Of a stretch of DNA of 64,000 nt, positions 33,065-45,339 are shown piece after piece; the stretch's first letter is position 1; each line of letters begins with the position of its first letter. Source of the stretch: Stictocephala bisonia (taxonomy: Eukaryota; Arthropoda; Insecta; Hemiptera; Membracidae). The notes under the pieces are model-generated. The model was not told the DNA's origin. It was given only the letters and a program-made list of their open reading frames with translations, and did not search any database. The stretch lies in NCBI GenBank assembly GCA_035578905.1, contig JAQJVL010000260.1, forward strand, positions 62,001-126,000. Direction: 5' to 3'. The position numbers and the translations under genes are program-made.

Positions 33065-35830
33065 ACTTACTTACTTAGTTGGCCACTCAAACCGTAAAAG
33101 GTTTTTGGCCTCGCCAACAATTTGCCTCCACTTCCTCCTGTCTTGCATCATCTCTTCTTCCACTCCCATTTTCCGCATATCCCTTTGCACCTGATCTTTC
33201 CATCTCAGCCTTGGTCGACCCAAAGGTCTTCTTCCTGCTGGTCTTCCTTCCATTACTCTTCTCAATACAGATTCCTCCTTCCTTCTGTTTACATGGCCTG
33301 CCCATCTGAGTCGTCTTGATTTTCCTTCTGCTACTATGTCTGCTTCCTTAATCAATTCTCTAAGTTCCTGATTTTTCCTTATTCTCCATTGTTCTTCTTC
33401 TTTCACTGTCCCATATATTGCTCTTAATACTTTATTTTCAAAGGTTACTAATCACCTTTCTGTTTTCTTGCTCATTGTCCATACCTCAGAGCCATATAGG
33501 ACTACTGGCCTTATAATTGTCTTGTACATTTGTTCTTTGGTTCTTCTTGATAAGGTTTTACTTTTCAACATTTTTCCTAAGGCCCAATAGCACCTATTTC
33601 CATTCAGTAACCTTGTTTCGATTTCTGTTTCTTCTTTATTTTGTTGATCAATAGTGACACCAAGGTATTTGAATTTTTCACAACTATTGAATTTATATGG
33701 ATTCACTTCTAAAACCTGCTCTATTTCTAATGCATTCCGTTCTATTTTAAGATATTTGGTTTTTTCCTCATTGATTTCTAAGCCTACTATTTTTGCTTGA
33801 GTAATGAGCTCCTCAGCCAGACGTTTGAGACCGTCCTCGTTTTCGGCTAACAAGGCTACATCATCTGCAAAAGCCAATAATTTGATCTTTGCGTCTATCC
33901 ACAGACCCTCATTCAAACTTTTTGTTCTTTTTAGTGCGTTTTCAATTGCCAGATTGAACAGTAAAGGTGATAATCCATCTCCTTGTCATACGCCAGTGTT
34001 TATTTCAAATGTCTCTGAATATTCATTGTTTATTTTTACTTTACATTTTGATTCTTCCATACAAATCTCTGCCATCTTCACTAATTTCTCTGGTATTCCA
34101 TATACTTTAAGTGTTTCCCATAGATGTTTACGGTTTATACTCATACGCTTTTTTGAAGTCAACAAAAAGGATATGTGTGGTTTTGTCAAATTCCCAGTAC
34201 TTTGAGATGACTTGTTTTAAGATGAACAGTTGGTCTGTGGTTGATTTACCTCTTCTGGATCCTGTCTGATGATCACCCAGCATTTCTTCTCCATACTCTG
34301 TTGTTCATGATTTTGGATAAAATTTTATATGAAGTGTTAATGAGAGATATTCCTCTATAGTTGCTACAGTTCTGTCTGTCCCCTTTCTTATGAATTGGTA
34401 CGATTAGCGCTACCTTCCATTCATCTGGTAATTTTTCTTCATTCCAAATTTTCAGAATGAGCTTATGAATCTCTTCCTTTAATGACTTCCCTCCACATTT
34501 TAAAGCTTCAATTGGTATGCCATCTTCTGGGGCCTTCCCATTCTTCAGTGACGCTATAGCTTCCTTTACTTCTTCCAATGACGGTTCTTCAATGAATGGT
34601 TGTGCATTTTGATATGTTTCATTCGCACTATCATTGCTTGTTTCTCCATTTAGGAGTTTCTCAAAATATTCTTTCCATATTTTGAGGCACTCTCCTTGAT
34701 TGCACGTTACTCTCCCTTGAGCATCTTTGATCCCAAAACTGTTTGGAGTGAATCCTTTTTTAAAAAAGCGTACTGTCCGATAGAAGTCCTTAGCATTGTT
34801 ACATGTTCTATCTTTTTCTGCTCTTTCCAATTGTTCTCTCAAGAACTTCCTTTTTGCAGTTCTTAGTCTCCTGTTCACTTCCTGGTTTAGTCTTTGGTAA
34901 TTATTTTTATTTTCTTGAGTTTCACTCAATAGCCACTTTTGTTTTGCCTTTTTCCTCTCTTCTATTGCATTTCTACACTCCTCATTGAACCATGGCTTAT
35001 TGTGTCCTTTCCTTGTTCCTATTACCTCTTTCATCGTCGTTTGTACCGTAGTTTTTATTTTGTTCCACCGCTCATTAATATCTATTTGTTCATTTTCTTT
35101 TTCCATGTTGTTGGGTATTTCAAATCTATTTTTTAGCTCTAATTCAAACTTTGCTTTTATGTGTTGGTTCTTCAGATTACTAATATCTACTAAGGGCTTG
35201 GCTCTTTGTTTCTCTCTTATATCCTTACATAACTTTTGTCTAACTTTGGCTATGACTAGTGTATGGTCTGTTCCGCACTCTGCACCTCTCCTACTTCTCA
35301 CATCAGTGATGCAACTTTTATATCTGTCTTCAACCAGTATGTGGTCTATTTGATTTTTCGTTTGACCATTGGGAGACGTCCATGTACTTTTGTAAATGTC
35401 TTTTCGGGGAAATTTTGTCGACATTATCTTCATGTTCCTGGAACTTGCAAAGCTAATAAGCCTCATTCCATTATCATTACTGTTATCATGCAAACTATTA
35501 CCACCTGTATACTTCTCCCAAATTTCTTCATTTCCCACTTTAGCATTTGCATCCCCCATCAGTATTTTTAAGTCATAGGACGGAATGTTTAACATAACTT
35601 GTTCTAAGGTATCATAGAAATCCTTTGGTATTATCGTCTGCCTCCTCTGTTGGGGCATAGTAAGATATCTTAGATATGTTTCGAAATTTTCCCTTAAATC
35701 TAAAATAACACAGCCTTTCATTTATAGGGTTAAATGTTATCACAGATTCAAGTAACTTCTTTTTTACAGCTATTCCTACTCTAGCATAATGATTTCCCTG
35801 GAATTTTATAAAACTATCAAAAAATTGATA
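33065..35830 (-). mobile_element. RTE-clade LINE, near-complete ORF2, minus strand
   Basis: Minus-strand order: endonuclease (KILMGDANAKVG, NQIDHILV, GTDHTLV) in a 482-codon frame 35721-34273, then KNGKAPEDGIPIEALK, CSNYRGISLI, FVDFKKAYESINR near 34150, QGDGLSPLLFN near 33980, catalytic FADDVALLAE at 33860, TIIRPVVLYGSEVWTMSKK and the RTE tail RRLRWAGHVNR with GRPAGRRPLGRP at 33170-33330. These are RTE-clade hallmarks. Defects: a frameshift near 34206-34273, a TGA replacing the Arg of GVRQGDG at about 33990, another break near 33450, and a 5' truncation around 35830. It ends in an (AAGT)n tail near 33070, typical for RTE. Confidence 0.88.
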
Positions 35831-36229
<399 letters not shown>

Positions 36230-36504
36230 TAAGAACTTAATTTTGTCTTTAACCCTAGACAGCTAAGAAACTTTTAAGTGGCAATCTAGTTTTCACTGTA
36301 TTGAGCTTAATATTGTAAAAACCTGTAAAAAATACTTTTTGCACTGTTTTTTTTATGTTTTATATTGTTTTGTTCAGAAATAGCTAAATAACCTTTGCTT
36401 TTAACTGTGTTATGTATATAATTTTTATTGTAAGTAAAATATGAAATGTTGTAAATCTTGAGATTAAAATTCAAAAGTAACCGTAATAATAAAATATAAC
36501 AAGT

Positions 36505-38490
36505 TAGGAACGTCCAAGTTACTAGTAGAACCAGACATCGGTGACTCCGTGAAGTCACGTTAAGCAGCAGAAGACCAGCCAGAGATCCACTTCTCACCAG
36601 AAGGCATCGGGTAATGAGACTAAGATTTGCTCAAAATCATGTCAATTGGACTGTGGATAATTGGAAGGCAGTACTCTTAACTGATGAAACAAGAGTTACT
36701 ATTCATTCTCCTTACTAATGACATGCCAAACTGGCTGGGAGATATCTGCTACACTGTTATGTACGCAGATGACACTGTCTTAACGATAGCAAATAAATCA
36801 ATAGAAATACTCCATCACAACACATCAACTTACTTCAACAAAACTAAGCAATACTGTGCCAGTAATGAACTTGTTTTAAATGAGAAAAAAACAGTGCAAA
36901 TGACCTTTAGTAACCTCCATAGACATAATGACACACCCTTGCCAGACCTGAAAATTAATACTAACACCAAATATCTAGGCACAATTATTGATGACAAACT
37001 AACATGGAAGCCACATATTGAGCAACTATGCAAAAAACTGTCTGCTGGAAACTATGTTATACGAAGAATTAAACAAATAAGTGGCTTGGACACAGCTAAG
37101 ACAGCGTATTTTGCTCTATTCGAATCTCACCTAAGATATGGCATTGCCACTTGGGGAGGTACGTCCAAAGGAAATCTAGAAAGAATCCTGATCAATCAAA
37201 AGAGAGCAATTAGATGCCTTGCAGGCCTAAAGTACCAAGAAAGCTGTCGTGAACACTTCATAAACCTAAAAATACTGACAGTTGTATCTCTCTACATTAA
37301 AGAAGTGATTCTGCACACGTTAAAGCATACATCTCAGCAAAGATTTTGTGACCTACACCAATACAGTACAAGACGTGGCGGGGACTTCCCACTGCCTGCT
37401 CACCACCTAAGCCTCTACAAGAAGAAACCGTCATACAAAGGAGCCACCTTCTTTAACCACCTACCAGGACACCTCAAGAACCAGCCCTCCCACCGATTCG
37501 GGAAACAATTGACTCTGTGGCTCCAAGAAAGGCCTTTCTACACTGTGGAAGAATTTACCAATGGCTGAATATTGTTTCTAACCAATCATAAAAGCAAAAT
37601 GTATTTATTTTAATCAATAATGACGCAATGTACTAATCTCTAAGATTATGTCAATAAAGTTTAATGTCTATTTATTGTCTATTGTCTATAGTCTGAGGTC
37701 TCCAAATGGACGTGATCGTGTGTGGAGAATGCTTCGCACAGGCCTTTTTCTCACCTCAGGTAACTTATGGAGATGGTTCCTTTATGTTTTGAGGTAGACA
37801 AAATTATGAGGCGTGTAACGAGTTAGTAACCATTTGTATACCAGCTCTAAATGCCCCTAGATATGTAGAGACTATTCTCCAAGAACATATTGTATTTTCA
37901 CACCATTCATTGGCCCTCGGTTTGTGCTAATGCACAATAACACCAGACCACACAGTGCCACAGCAGTGACAGGCTCCTTAAGAGAGGTAGGTATCAATAC
38001 CCTAGAATGACCACCAAGAAGCTGTATCTAAACCCAATAAAACATGTGTGGGACACTATAAAAAACTGAACACATGCTAGAAATCCACCTCCAGCAAACC
38101 TTGCAGAGCTGGAATGAGCAGTGAAAGAGGAATGGGGGGTATGCCCATTATAACTATCCAACATATCATCGAAAGTATGTCTAGAAGGCTCCAGGCACAG
38201 TCATTCAAGCAAGGGGGTAATACCCATTACTAACTAACAGCAAAATGTGCATTCCTATGTTAAGTTATTTATTACTGTTTTACTTTACCTAAAGTGTAGA
38301 AGTAATTACTAATTTTAAATGATAAATTTTTATTAATTAAATCTTGAGTTAAACAACTGTAAATAGCTGTTATTGAGTTTTCCATATTTATTTCTATTAA
38401 GTTTATTTGTCACATAACAATAATAGAGTGAATAATAACTAAAAAATGAAATTTTTACACGCTCCGTTAATTTTGTCCAGGAGTGTATTT
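36505..38490 (+). mobile_element. Tc1-family transposon relic split by a LINE
   Basis: 36505-36685 encodes the N-terminal half of a Tc1 transposase (SRRPARDPLLTRRHRV, RLRFAQNHVNWTVDNWKAV, then LLTDETRV with the first catalytic D). After the LINE at 36690-37690 the transposase resumes as RSPNGRDRVWRM at 37690, then FIGPRFVLMHNNTRPHSA near 37910 and LNPIKHVWDTIKN near 38030. The second catalytic Asp reads Asn (LMHNN) and the third acidic residue Lys (NPIKHVWD). The right end near 38452-38490 carries a terminal TTAATTTTGTCCAGGAGTGT. Left end truncated. Dead. Confidence 0.8.
36690..37690 (+). mobile_element. CR1/Jockey-type LINE 3' end inserted in the Tc1 relic
   Basis: The frame 36684-37568 starts within the RT palm (LFILLTNDMPNWLGDICYTV then YADDTVL) and runs to a normal C-terminus: NTKYLGTIIDDKLTWKPHIE, ATWGGTSKGNLERILINQKR, QYSTRRGGDF, then TLWLQERPFYTVEEFTNG and a stop. 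A 110-base 3' UTR with AATAAAG ends in a (TTGTCTA)n tail at 37655-37690. 5'-truncated, single uninterrupted frame, so relatively young. It interrupts the transposase between TRV and RSPNGRD. Confidence 0.88.
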
Positions 38491-39105
38491 ATGAAATTTG
38501 AGAAAAAAAAGATTGTACAAAAAGTTGAACAATTATGTCCCAGTGATCTAAAACTAAATTTATGTGTAAAAGTATGACTGTAAATCAACAAGAACACATC
38601 AATAACACAAAATCAAACATAAATCTTGAAAAGAATAATATATTACAAGCAATTTCAACATATGCAAACCGTATAAGAAGGAACATATAAGAATCAAGTA
38701 TATAAACAATACTGTTAATAAGTAACAGGTCAAAAACAATTCGATACCAATTTGGTATCGTTTACCAGTACAGAAAATAAAAAAAAAAAATCGATTCAAA
38801 TAAAATTTGAATGGCATTGATATTGACGATCTAGAAAGTATGCAAATGGTTTGCTTTGTTGCCAAGAAGATTCCCAGTTCTGGGTTGTTGTAGGTCTCTT
38901 CTTTCCCACACAAAAATTACCTACCATAAATATTAGGGAAAAAGTGTATTATTTTGCTGTAATCGCTTGGTGGCGGGAAAACTTGTTGAGTACAAATTTT
39001 GTACTTACTCATATTTCTTTTTTCACGAAAATTCTGTTTGCCGTATTTTACTTAAATACATTATTTTACTTAAAAGAATATTCCATGTTGAATGATATAT
39101 AATAC
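38491..39105. other. Intron 6 stretch, no feature
   Basis: Nothing supported. A small inverted repeat ACGATACCAAATTGGTATCG-like occurs at 38740-38765. Confidence 0.35.
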
Positions 39106-40045
39106 GAGGTATAGTCAAAAAGTTCCCGGAATTGGTTGAACTATGTTTATTGGATAAAAATAAGATCTTACAAACCTATCCCTTCAAAATACTCTTCTCT
39201 TACAACAATACACTTGTCCCTACGATCGTACAGATGGTCAAAACACTTTTGACACTTATTTTTTTAATGTATTTCAATACTTTTATCACATTTTTACTTA
39301 CAGCTTTAGCATCTGCAAATCGGTTACCTTTATTGATGTTTTTACCGTATGAACGATAAGAAATCGGCCGGCATGAGGTCAAGCGAATATGGAGGATGTT
39401 CTAACGTGGTAACTCGGTGCTTGACTAGGTAGTTACATACTAACAAGAATCGATGTGCAGGGGTATCGTCATGCAGCAAAACTCAATTGTTATCAGCTCA
39501 TTTTTTAGGCCGTTTCCTCCTAATGGCATCTCGTAAGCGCCTAAGAACTTTTGTATGGATAAATTTACCTTATATGCGATATCATCAATTGTTATTCTTC
39601 AGTTTGCATGGACAGTTTGCGGAACTCGCTCAATGTTGTCATTTGCGGTTGCAGTCAAAGGGCGTCCACTATGAGAGTCATCTTCAATGTTTATGTGACC
39701 TTCACGAAAACGTTTGTTGTTTCTTTCGTAAAATTGGCTTTTCTTCATCGCCTTAATTCTGTAAGCTTGAATTGACATTTTAAGTGTCTCACAAGATGAC
39801 TTTTGAAGTAAAAAACCAAATTTAGTGTTTTTTAACTGTTCATGAAATAAATTTTCAAAACGCGACAATTTAAACACGCTAATGCACGAAAAGTGCTCTC
39901 CTCGGAGGAGCAATGGCGGCTGGGCGATACTCACAATACCTATATTCCTTCTCCAGGAGTAGTACTAACTGATAGACGACAAAATTCCCACCGGCAACCA
40001 CGCTGTGCGTCTCTGGACATTGATTCCGGGAAATTTTTGACTGTA
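39106..40045 (-). mobile_element. mariner-family transposon, degenerate, with inverted ends
   Basis: Ends: TACGAGGTATAGTCAAAAAG followed by TTCCCGGAATT at 39106, and on the other strand GTACAGTCAAAAATTTCCCG at about 40045, an imperfect terminal inverted repeat of the mariner type. The minus strand encodes pieces of a mariner transposase: CETLKMSIQAYRIKAMKKSQ and EDDSHSGRPLTATANDNIERV near the N-terminus, then HDDTPAHRF and YSPDLMPADF (catalytic D34D region) nearer 39400. Much of the middle is deleted. Inactive. Confidence 0.78.
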
Positions 40046-40394
40046 CTATTGATTATGATAGGTTTTAAAGGTAATTTGTGTGACAAAATAGCCACTAAAA
40101 GTAGGCTTGTAAATTCAATACCAATGGTATCATTTGCCACTGGAGAAACACTTTAAAACGATACCAATGGTGTTCTTTGCCTCGTCTAGAGTTAAGAGTT
40201 GTAATAATATTGTGTTGTGTAATATTGCACAGGTGACTTAGAAGTCAATAAAAGATCATAGTTTAGTAGTAATCTATGTATATTTCAAGTCACAGATAGA
40301 TAATCTAGGATTGTAGCAGGATTCGGCAAAATTGGGAAATATACTTACAGCAACTGATTCTACTGTCACAAAATATGTCCAAATAGTTGTTTTA

Positions 40395-41105
40395 TTAGTT
40401 GGGTAGAACTCAGGGATTGACAAGTGTCTTGTAACGTCAATCATAAGTTTGAGGCATTTTTAAAAGTAAGTATGGTTTTGGAATAAAACAAAATTGAGTT
40501 TATTTTTGGTAACAAAATTATTTTAATATGAAAGCCTCTACCGTAAACTATTTTTGAACATAATTTCCATCAATATTGAGGCATTTATCTTATCGTACAA
40601 ATAGATTTTGGAAATCTTCTTCATAGAAATCTGCCACCTGACTGGTCAGCTACTCCAGCATTGACATTGTCAGCATTATCGTGGCATTGACCTCCACGAT
40701 ACTTCTTCAAATTCAAGAATAAATTAAAGTCACTGGGCGCAAGATCGGGGCTGTATGGTTTGATCCCAGCCAAATGATCGGATCAGATCCTGTGTTTGAT
40801 TTGCCATCTTTAAAAGCTCTTAACCATTTCTATACCATCTCATCAGTAATTGTGTTTTCTCCATAAACTTCACAGATCTCTTGGTGAATGTTAGCTTTTT
40901 TTGTATTTAGCATTAATAAAACCTATCACAGCCCAGTCGCTGGTATTTTCATTCAAAGGAAGAATTTTAAAAGTAATAAACACTATCGAATGGGTCTGTA
41001 ATGGTGTCTATGGTTTTCCAACAGATAGCAGTTCACGGCATACATGCATCGAACGCTGACCACATAGTTATGATGGAGTTGTTCCAAAATCCCTATTGCT
41101 TTAAA
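40395..41105 (-). mobile_element. Second mariner-like relic, internally deleted
   Basis: Minus strand: ITDEMV-KWLRAF-DGKSNTGSDP-type N-terminal text near 40800-40860, then YSPDLAPSDFNLFLNLKKY at about 40700 and the C-terminal VRYDKCLNIDGNYV-type end at 40560-40600. The order fits a mariner transposase with the central catalytic part missing. Ends not delimited. Different subfamily from the copy at 39106. Confidence 0.6.
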
Positions 41106-41446
41106 AAATGCCTTGTATATAAATGTGCTAGTTTTTTAGGGTAATTTGGATTAATGTTTTAATACTTTTATTGAAACGGGCTTAGTTCATAATACAAAAC
41201 ATAACTCTATTGAATATCCTTCCCATTCTACCATATTATTTTTAAAATAACTTATAATTTTTTAATAAAAGCAGTTGGTGTGTTGATATCTCAATATCAA
41301 TAATGTTACTAATGATTAGTGAATAATATGAATACATGGTAACAACAGCTAATATATTGGAGGAATTATGAAGTAAATGAATTAAATATACAATTCCATC
41401 TTTCTTTCTAATGAATGTGCTGGGTGATTTTTCATTATGTCCACAT

Positions 41447-41800
41447 TTAGTGTTTTTGGAAGTAGTAAGTCTTTGTAACATTAGTCTTAACTACACTAGG
41501 CATACCATTACAGGCAACATTTATTAGTACATATTTATGATCAGAAATCTGATCTTGGCTTATTGCAACATTGTAATTCCATATATCCAGATTAGTTAGA
41601 AAGGTATCTAGGGAAGCTGCATTTCTTGTAGGCCCTATAATACTTGCATAGATATTAAAACTACGGAGGATATTCGAAAAGTCTGTCACCTCACTTGTAG
41701 GCTTAAGCAAGTTCACGTTGTGGTCAATTCCAATCACAATTGAGAGCCCTAAGGTAGTGAGATATCCGAGACAAAGCTCCAAGAGGCCCATCCACCCTCC
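41447..41800 (-). mobile_element. LINE endonuclease fragment
   Basis: A 114-codon minus-strand frame reads like the C-terminal half of a LINE apurinic-type endonuclease: a degenerate GDFN (IGIDHNVNLL), PTRNAASLDTFLTNL and ISDHKYVLINV, the last containing the catalytic S-D-H. No RT follows. Jockey/CR1-like. Confidence 0.72.
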
Positions 41801-41958
41801 CAGACATGTACAGTGTTACTAGAAGACAAATACAGTGCTAGGGGCCAACCCACCCTCCCAGACATGTACAGTGTTACTAGAAGACAAATACAGTGCTAGT
41901 GTCAATACAGCAGTCACATGCTCAGCAGATGACATACACGGGTGTATGTCATCTGCTG
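41790..41958. repeat. 63-bp tandem duplication followed by a 17-bp hairpin
   Basis: CCACCCTCCCAGACATGTAC...AATACAGTGCTAG occurs twice (about 41793 and 41849). It is followed at 41923-41958 by a perfect hairpin, CAGCAGATGACATACAC and its complement with a 2-base loop. Layout resembles 13740-13957. Confidence 0.85.
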
Positions 41959-42024
41959 ATCCTCAAAGGACTAAATACAACTTTTTCAAAATAACATTTT
42001 ATCTTTTTTATTAAGATAAAAAAG

Positions 42025-42320
42025 TAGTAGTGGTGCAGAACTGTAACAGCTACTGGGGGACAAAGTGTTGTAAGAGGTTGTAGGTCCTATTAATACCGAC
42101 ATGGCATCCTCTCAATAGTTGCCATTGGTGTGGACACTAGTAGAGAATCTCGGGTTTCCATGTTGGGTGGTAATCATTTTCCGGATGTGTTGGGGAGAGA
42201 ACTGAATAACAGGCTTGTCAGTTAACTGAAAATCAGACCAATACTACATGGTTCGGATTCCAAGTTAAGATTAATGGCTCTTAGTTACCCTGGCTATAGT
42301 GCTATAAATAAATGGAGCCC
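42025..42320 (+). mobile_element. SINE family 2, copy 2
   Basis: Same order as 29008-29440: AGTAGTGGTGCAG head, AGGTTGTAGGTCC, ATACCGACATGGCATCCTCT, GAGAACTGAATAACAGGCTT, TGGTTCGGATTCCA, and the end GCTATAGTGCTATAAATAAA. It lacks the 100-base insert of copy 1. Confidence 0.65.
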
Positions 42321-42339
42321 ATAAATATAGTATTTTCTC

Positions 42340-42780
42340 AAATCTGATTGTATATTAGTGGTTAAAAGAAAAATACCTTGAATTTGATACCACACTTGGT
42401 TGTATTAGTTTAAAATTACTCAATTTTGGGTTTTTGAGCATATTTTTTATTTGGGGAAGGGGGAGAGAGCCCTTAAATGATGTCTCTTCCCAAATTTAAT
42501 GGTATAATGTGATTTAAGAGATAAATACCTATAGGTTGATACCTCACTTTGGTGTTTTATTTTAGTACTACCATTAATTTGGGTTTAGAAGATTTTTTGT
42601 TTGTTTTGGGGATATATATAGTCCTTAATATTTGCCCTTTTCAAAATATGATGGTATATTTAAATTCATGAGAAAATAGCTTTAAATTGATACCCCACTT
42701 GAATAGATAACATCAGTATTAAACAATTTACATTTTCAAAAATTTCAGTTTTTGGCCCCTGATACCCTAAATTTTTAAGA
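42340..42780. repeat. Decayed tandem repeat
   Basis: Three diverged blocks share a GATACC(A/T)CACTT start, a TTGGGTTT... centre and a T-rich GTTTTGGGGA-like end, at roughly 150-base spacing. Homology is by eye and weak. Confidence 0.35.
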
Positions 42781-43369
42781 TTTTAAGCTAAAATATGTAT
42801 ATAAAATGTTCGTTTGTTACAAGTGTAGAACTGGGAAGGTTTGAAAATTTTACTTAAGCTTTTTCTCAAGTAAATACGTTGGGGCAATTTTAGGGTAAAA
42901 AAGGGCCACCATCTTGTTTATAAGTGAAAAAAGTAAACTGTTATGAATTTTCCTGGAGGTTTCAGACCGAGAGCTTCAATTCAAGTATACATATGTTATG
43001 TTGGAGGTGATTGATGTCATGATAATGAATAATTAAATTATGTTTTTGATAGTAATAAGTAATAGTGTGTTATGTCCATTTTTTTTTTTTTTTATAAAAG
43101 TTGTGTTATTTTAAAATGGAGACTACGAAATTACCTGGAAAATATGGATAAATAGAAATATAAAAATCATACTTATTCCATTGTGACGATTTGTCTTCTT
43201 ATTGCCTTTTCTATTAATAAAATAATGACCTTGTGATCTAACCACAAAAGCTAAATTTATCAATGTCAGTTTGATTGTGGTTCCAGCAAACATTATTATG
43301 AATGCGATAAAACGTTTCTTTTTAAATGAACCACTAACAGTGTTTTAATGGATCAACTTTTTGTTTCAG

Positions 43370-43603
43370 AACGATTTTAATTGCTACGCATGTCACACAA
43401 ATGAGTAAAGAGGCAACCTTGTTTATTTCACGTGAAGATGTTAAAAACTGCAGAAAACTTGTCAAGAAGCACAATATTTTTGACTTGCTAGGGAGATCCA
43501 TGGCCCCCAGCATCCACGGACATGCCTTCATCAAGAAAGCCATACTTTGCTTGCTTTTGGGAGGAGTAGAGAAGGTGTTGCCAAACGGCACGAGATTAAG
43601 AGG
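43370..43603 (+). CDS. MCM3: MCM3 exon 7 (residues 254-332)
   Basis: Encodes [20 protein letters not shown], then [20 protein letters not shown] and [20 protein letters not shown]. It spans the linker from the N-terminal domain to the AAA+ core; APSI-GH--IKKAI---LLGG is the canonical entry into the MCM ATPase. Acceptor TTGTTTCAG|AACG, donor AGAGG|GTAAGA. Phase 2 carry-over completes Gly with exon 8. The donor is followed by a short GA-repeat (43605-43624). Confidence 0.96.
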
Positions 43604-43779
43604 GTAAGAGAGGGAGAGAGAGAGAAATATCTTCTATCCAACAATATTTACATTAACAATACATGTATATGAAGAGTGTCAATGAAATAAAAAATGTTAT
43701 TCTTAATTGCTGATGAATGAAAAAGGAAAAAATTATACTTTATTATAAAGTATAATAAGGAGAAAAAAAGGAGAAAAAA

Positions 43780-45339
43780 AACATCATTAAGGGATTGAAA
43801 TCGAAAAGATTTCCGGGACCAGACCATATTCCGGCATATATTGTAAAGGGTTGTGGTGAGGTCCTCGCAGAACCAGTGTGTTATTTGTTTAACCTTTCAC
43901 TTGCCTCGAGTCAATTTCAAAAGAAATGGAAGGAATCTAAGATAACTCCAATACATAAGTCTGGCGATAAATCGAAGGTGGAAAATTATAGGCCCGTTAC
44001 AATTTTAAATTCTTTTGCTAAAGTTTATGAACATCTATTGTACAAACAGATTTGTGCTGTGGTAAAATCTAAAATAAGTCCCAACCAACATGGATTTCTG
44101 CCTGGGCGTTCTCCAACGACTAACTTGATGACATTTACTTTTCATGTATCATCTGAGTTGGATCTTGGCAGAAGAGTGGATGTTATATAAACAGACTTTT
44201 CCAAAGCTTTTGATAAGTTGAACCATGATATTTTGTTACAACAATTATTTGGTTTAGGTATTTCTGTTAAGTATTGTGGTTTGTTAGCATCATATCTGCA
44301 AAATCGTTCTCAGTTTGTTTTAGTTTGTCATTATAATTCGTACAATTATTTAAGCCTGGCCTGGTATTTATACAAGTTCTGGCGTAGCACAAAGATCTAA
44401 TTTAGGCCTTCTTCTCTTCTTGATTTTATTAATGATCTTTCGAATTGCATAACTGACTCTAAATGTTTGTTGTTTACCGATGATGTGAAGATATACAGAC
44501 CAATTAAAGTTCATACTGATACTCATCTTCTGCAGAGGTCAGCTGATGGTGTTCTTCTAATAAATTATCTTAATGTTAATAAATGTTTTTCTATGACTTA
44601 TTCTCGGAAGAAGAGATTGACCCCAACTATTTACAATATTAATAACACCCCACTGATGTTGGTTAGTAGAATCAATAATTTGGGCGTGTTTTTCGATTCA
44701 AGTCTAAGCTTTTGCGATCATGTAAATTATGTATTGACTGATTCTTATAGGCTTTTGGGGTCATGAAAAGAATTTTGGGTCCATTTAGAAATGTTGATGT
44801 CATTTTAAAAGAATATTTCTCAATAGTTCAAAGTAAATTAGAATACTGCTCAGTAGTTTGGATTTCCGAGTCCCAATTTCGAAAGTGACAAGTTAGGACA
44901 TCAGCAAACTTACCTCAAAAGACAAGTTCACTAACACCAGAGTAGTAGTAACAAACACAAAATAAACACAATCTCACAAATTTTCAATACCACTGGCATT
45001 TTCTTCAGGTGAGTAGAAAGAGAGAGACTGAAATGGCTTCCACTATTCAAATGCCAGTGGTATTGAAAATTTGTGAGATTGTGTTTATTTTGTGTTTGTT
45101 ACTACTACTCTGGTGTTAGTGAACTTGTCTTTTAAGGTAAGTTTGCTGATGTCCTATCTCTCCAATATACTAATTCCTGGCCTAGTGCCCTTTAACCTAA
45201 CCTGAAAGTGACAAGTTGGAAATAGTTCAAAATAAATTATTACGTTATCTATATTTTAAAAAGTTTAATCATACTTGTCTGCTGGATTATTCAACAATAG
45301 TATTACGAAGTATTTTTTCCTTGACTAAATTAGCAGTGC
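43780..45339 (+). mobile_element. LINE A (outermost level of nested block), first part
   Basis: The + strand encodes an RT: KSKRFPGPDHIPAYIVKGC, ENYRPVTILNSFAKVYEHLL, HGFLPGRSPTTNLM, a broken TDFSKAFDKLNHDIL after a TAA at 44188-44190, then LLFTDDVKIYR as a degraded catalytic box and INNLGVFFDSSLSFCDHV. The C-terminal text resumes after the foldback insert (LEIVQNKLLRYLYFKK, 45218 on) up to RSIFSLTKLA at 45330, where the BEL LTR begins at 45340. Several stops; 5' end missing. Jockey-like. Confidence 0.78.
44895..45203. mobile_element. Foldback element, copy 3, inside LINE A
   Basis: Left arm AGGACATCAGCAAACTTACC...ATACCACTGGCAT and right arm ATGCCAGTGGTAT...GGTAAGTTTGCTGATGTCCT pair over about 120 bases around a roughly 60-base centre (45005-45050). 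The right end extends 55 bases further (ATCTCTCCAATATACTAATT...CCTAACCT). GAAAGTGACAAGTT is present on both sides (44881-44894 and 45204-45217), a 14-base direct repeat that is part of LINE A coding sequence and so looks like a target-site duplication. No ORF. Confidence 0.88.

Noticed and set aside
36249..36500. TTAACCCTAGACAGC as another piggyBac end
   Set aside because: Only one end; the six-base start is too short to support an element without a partner.
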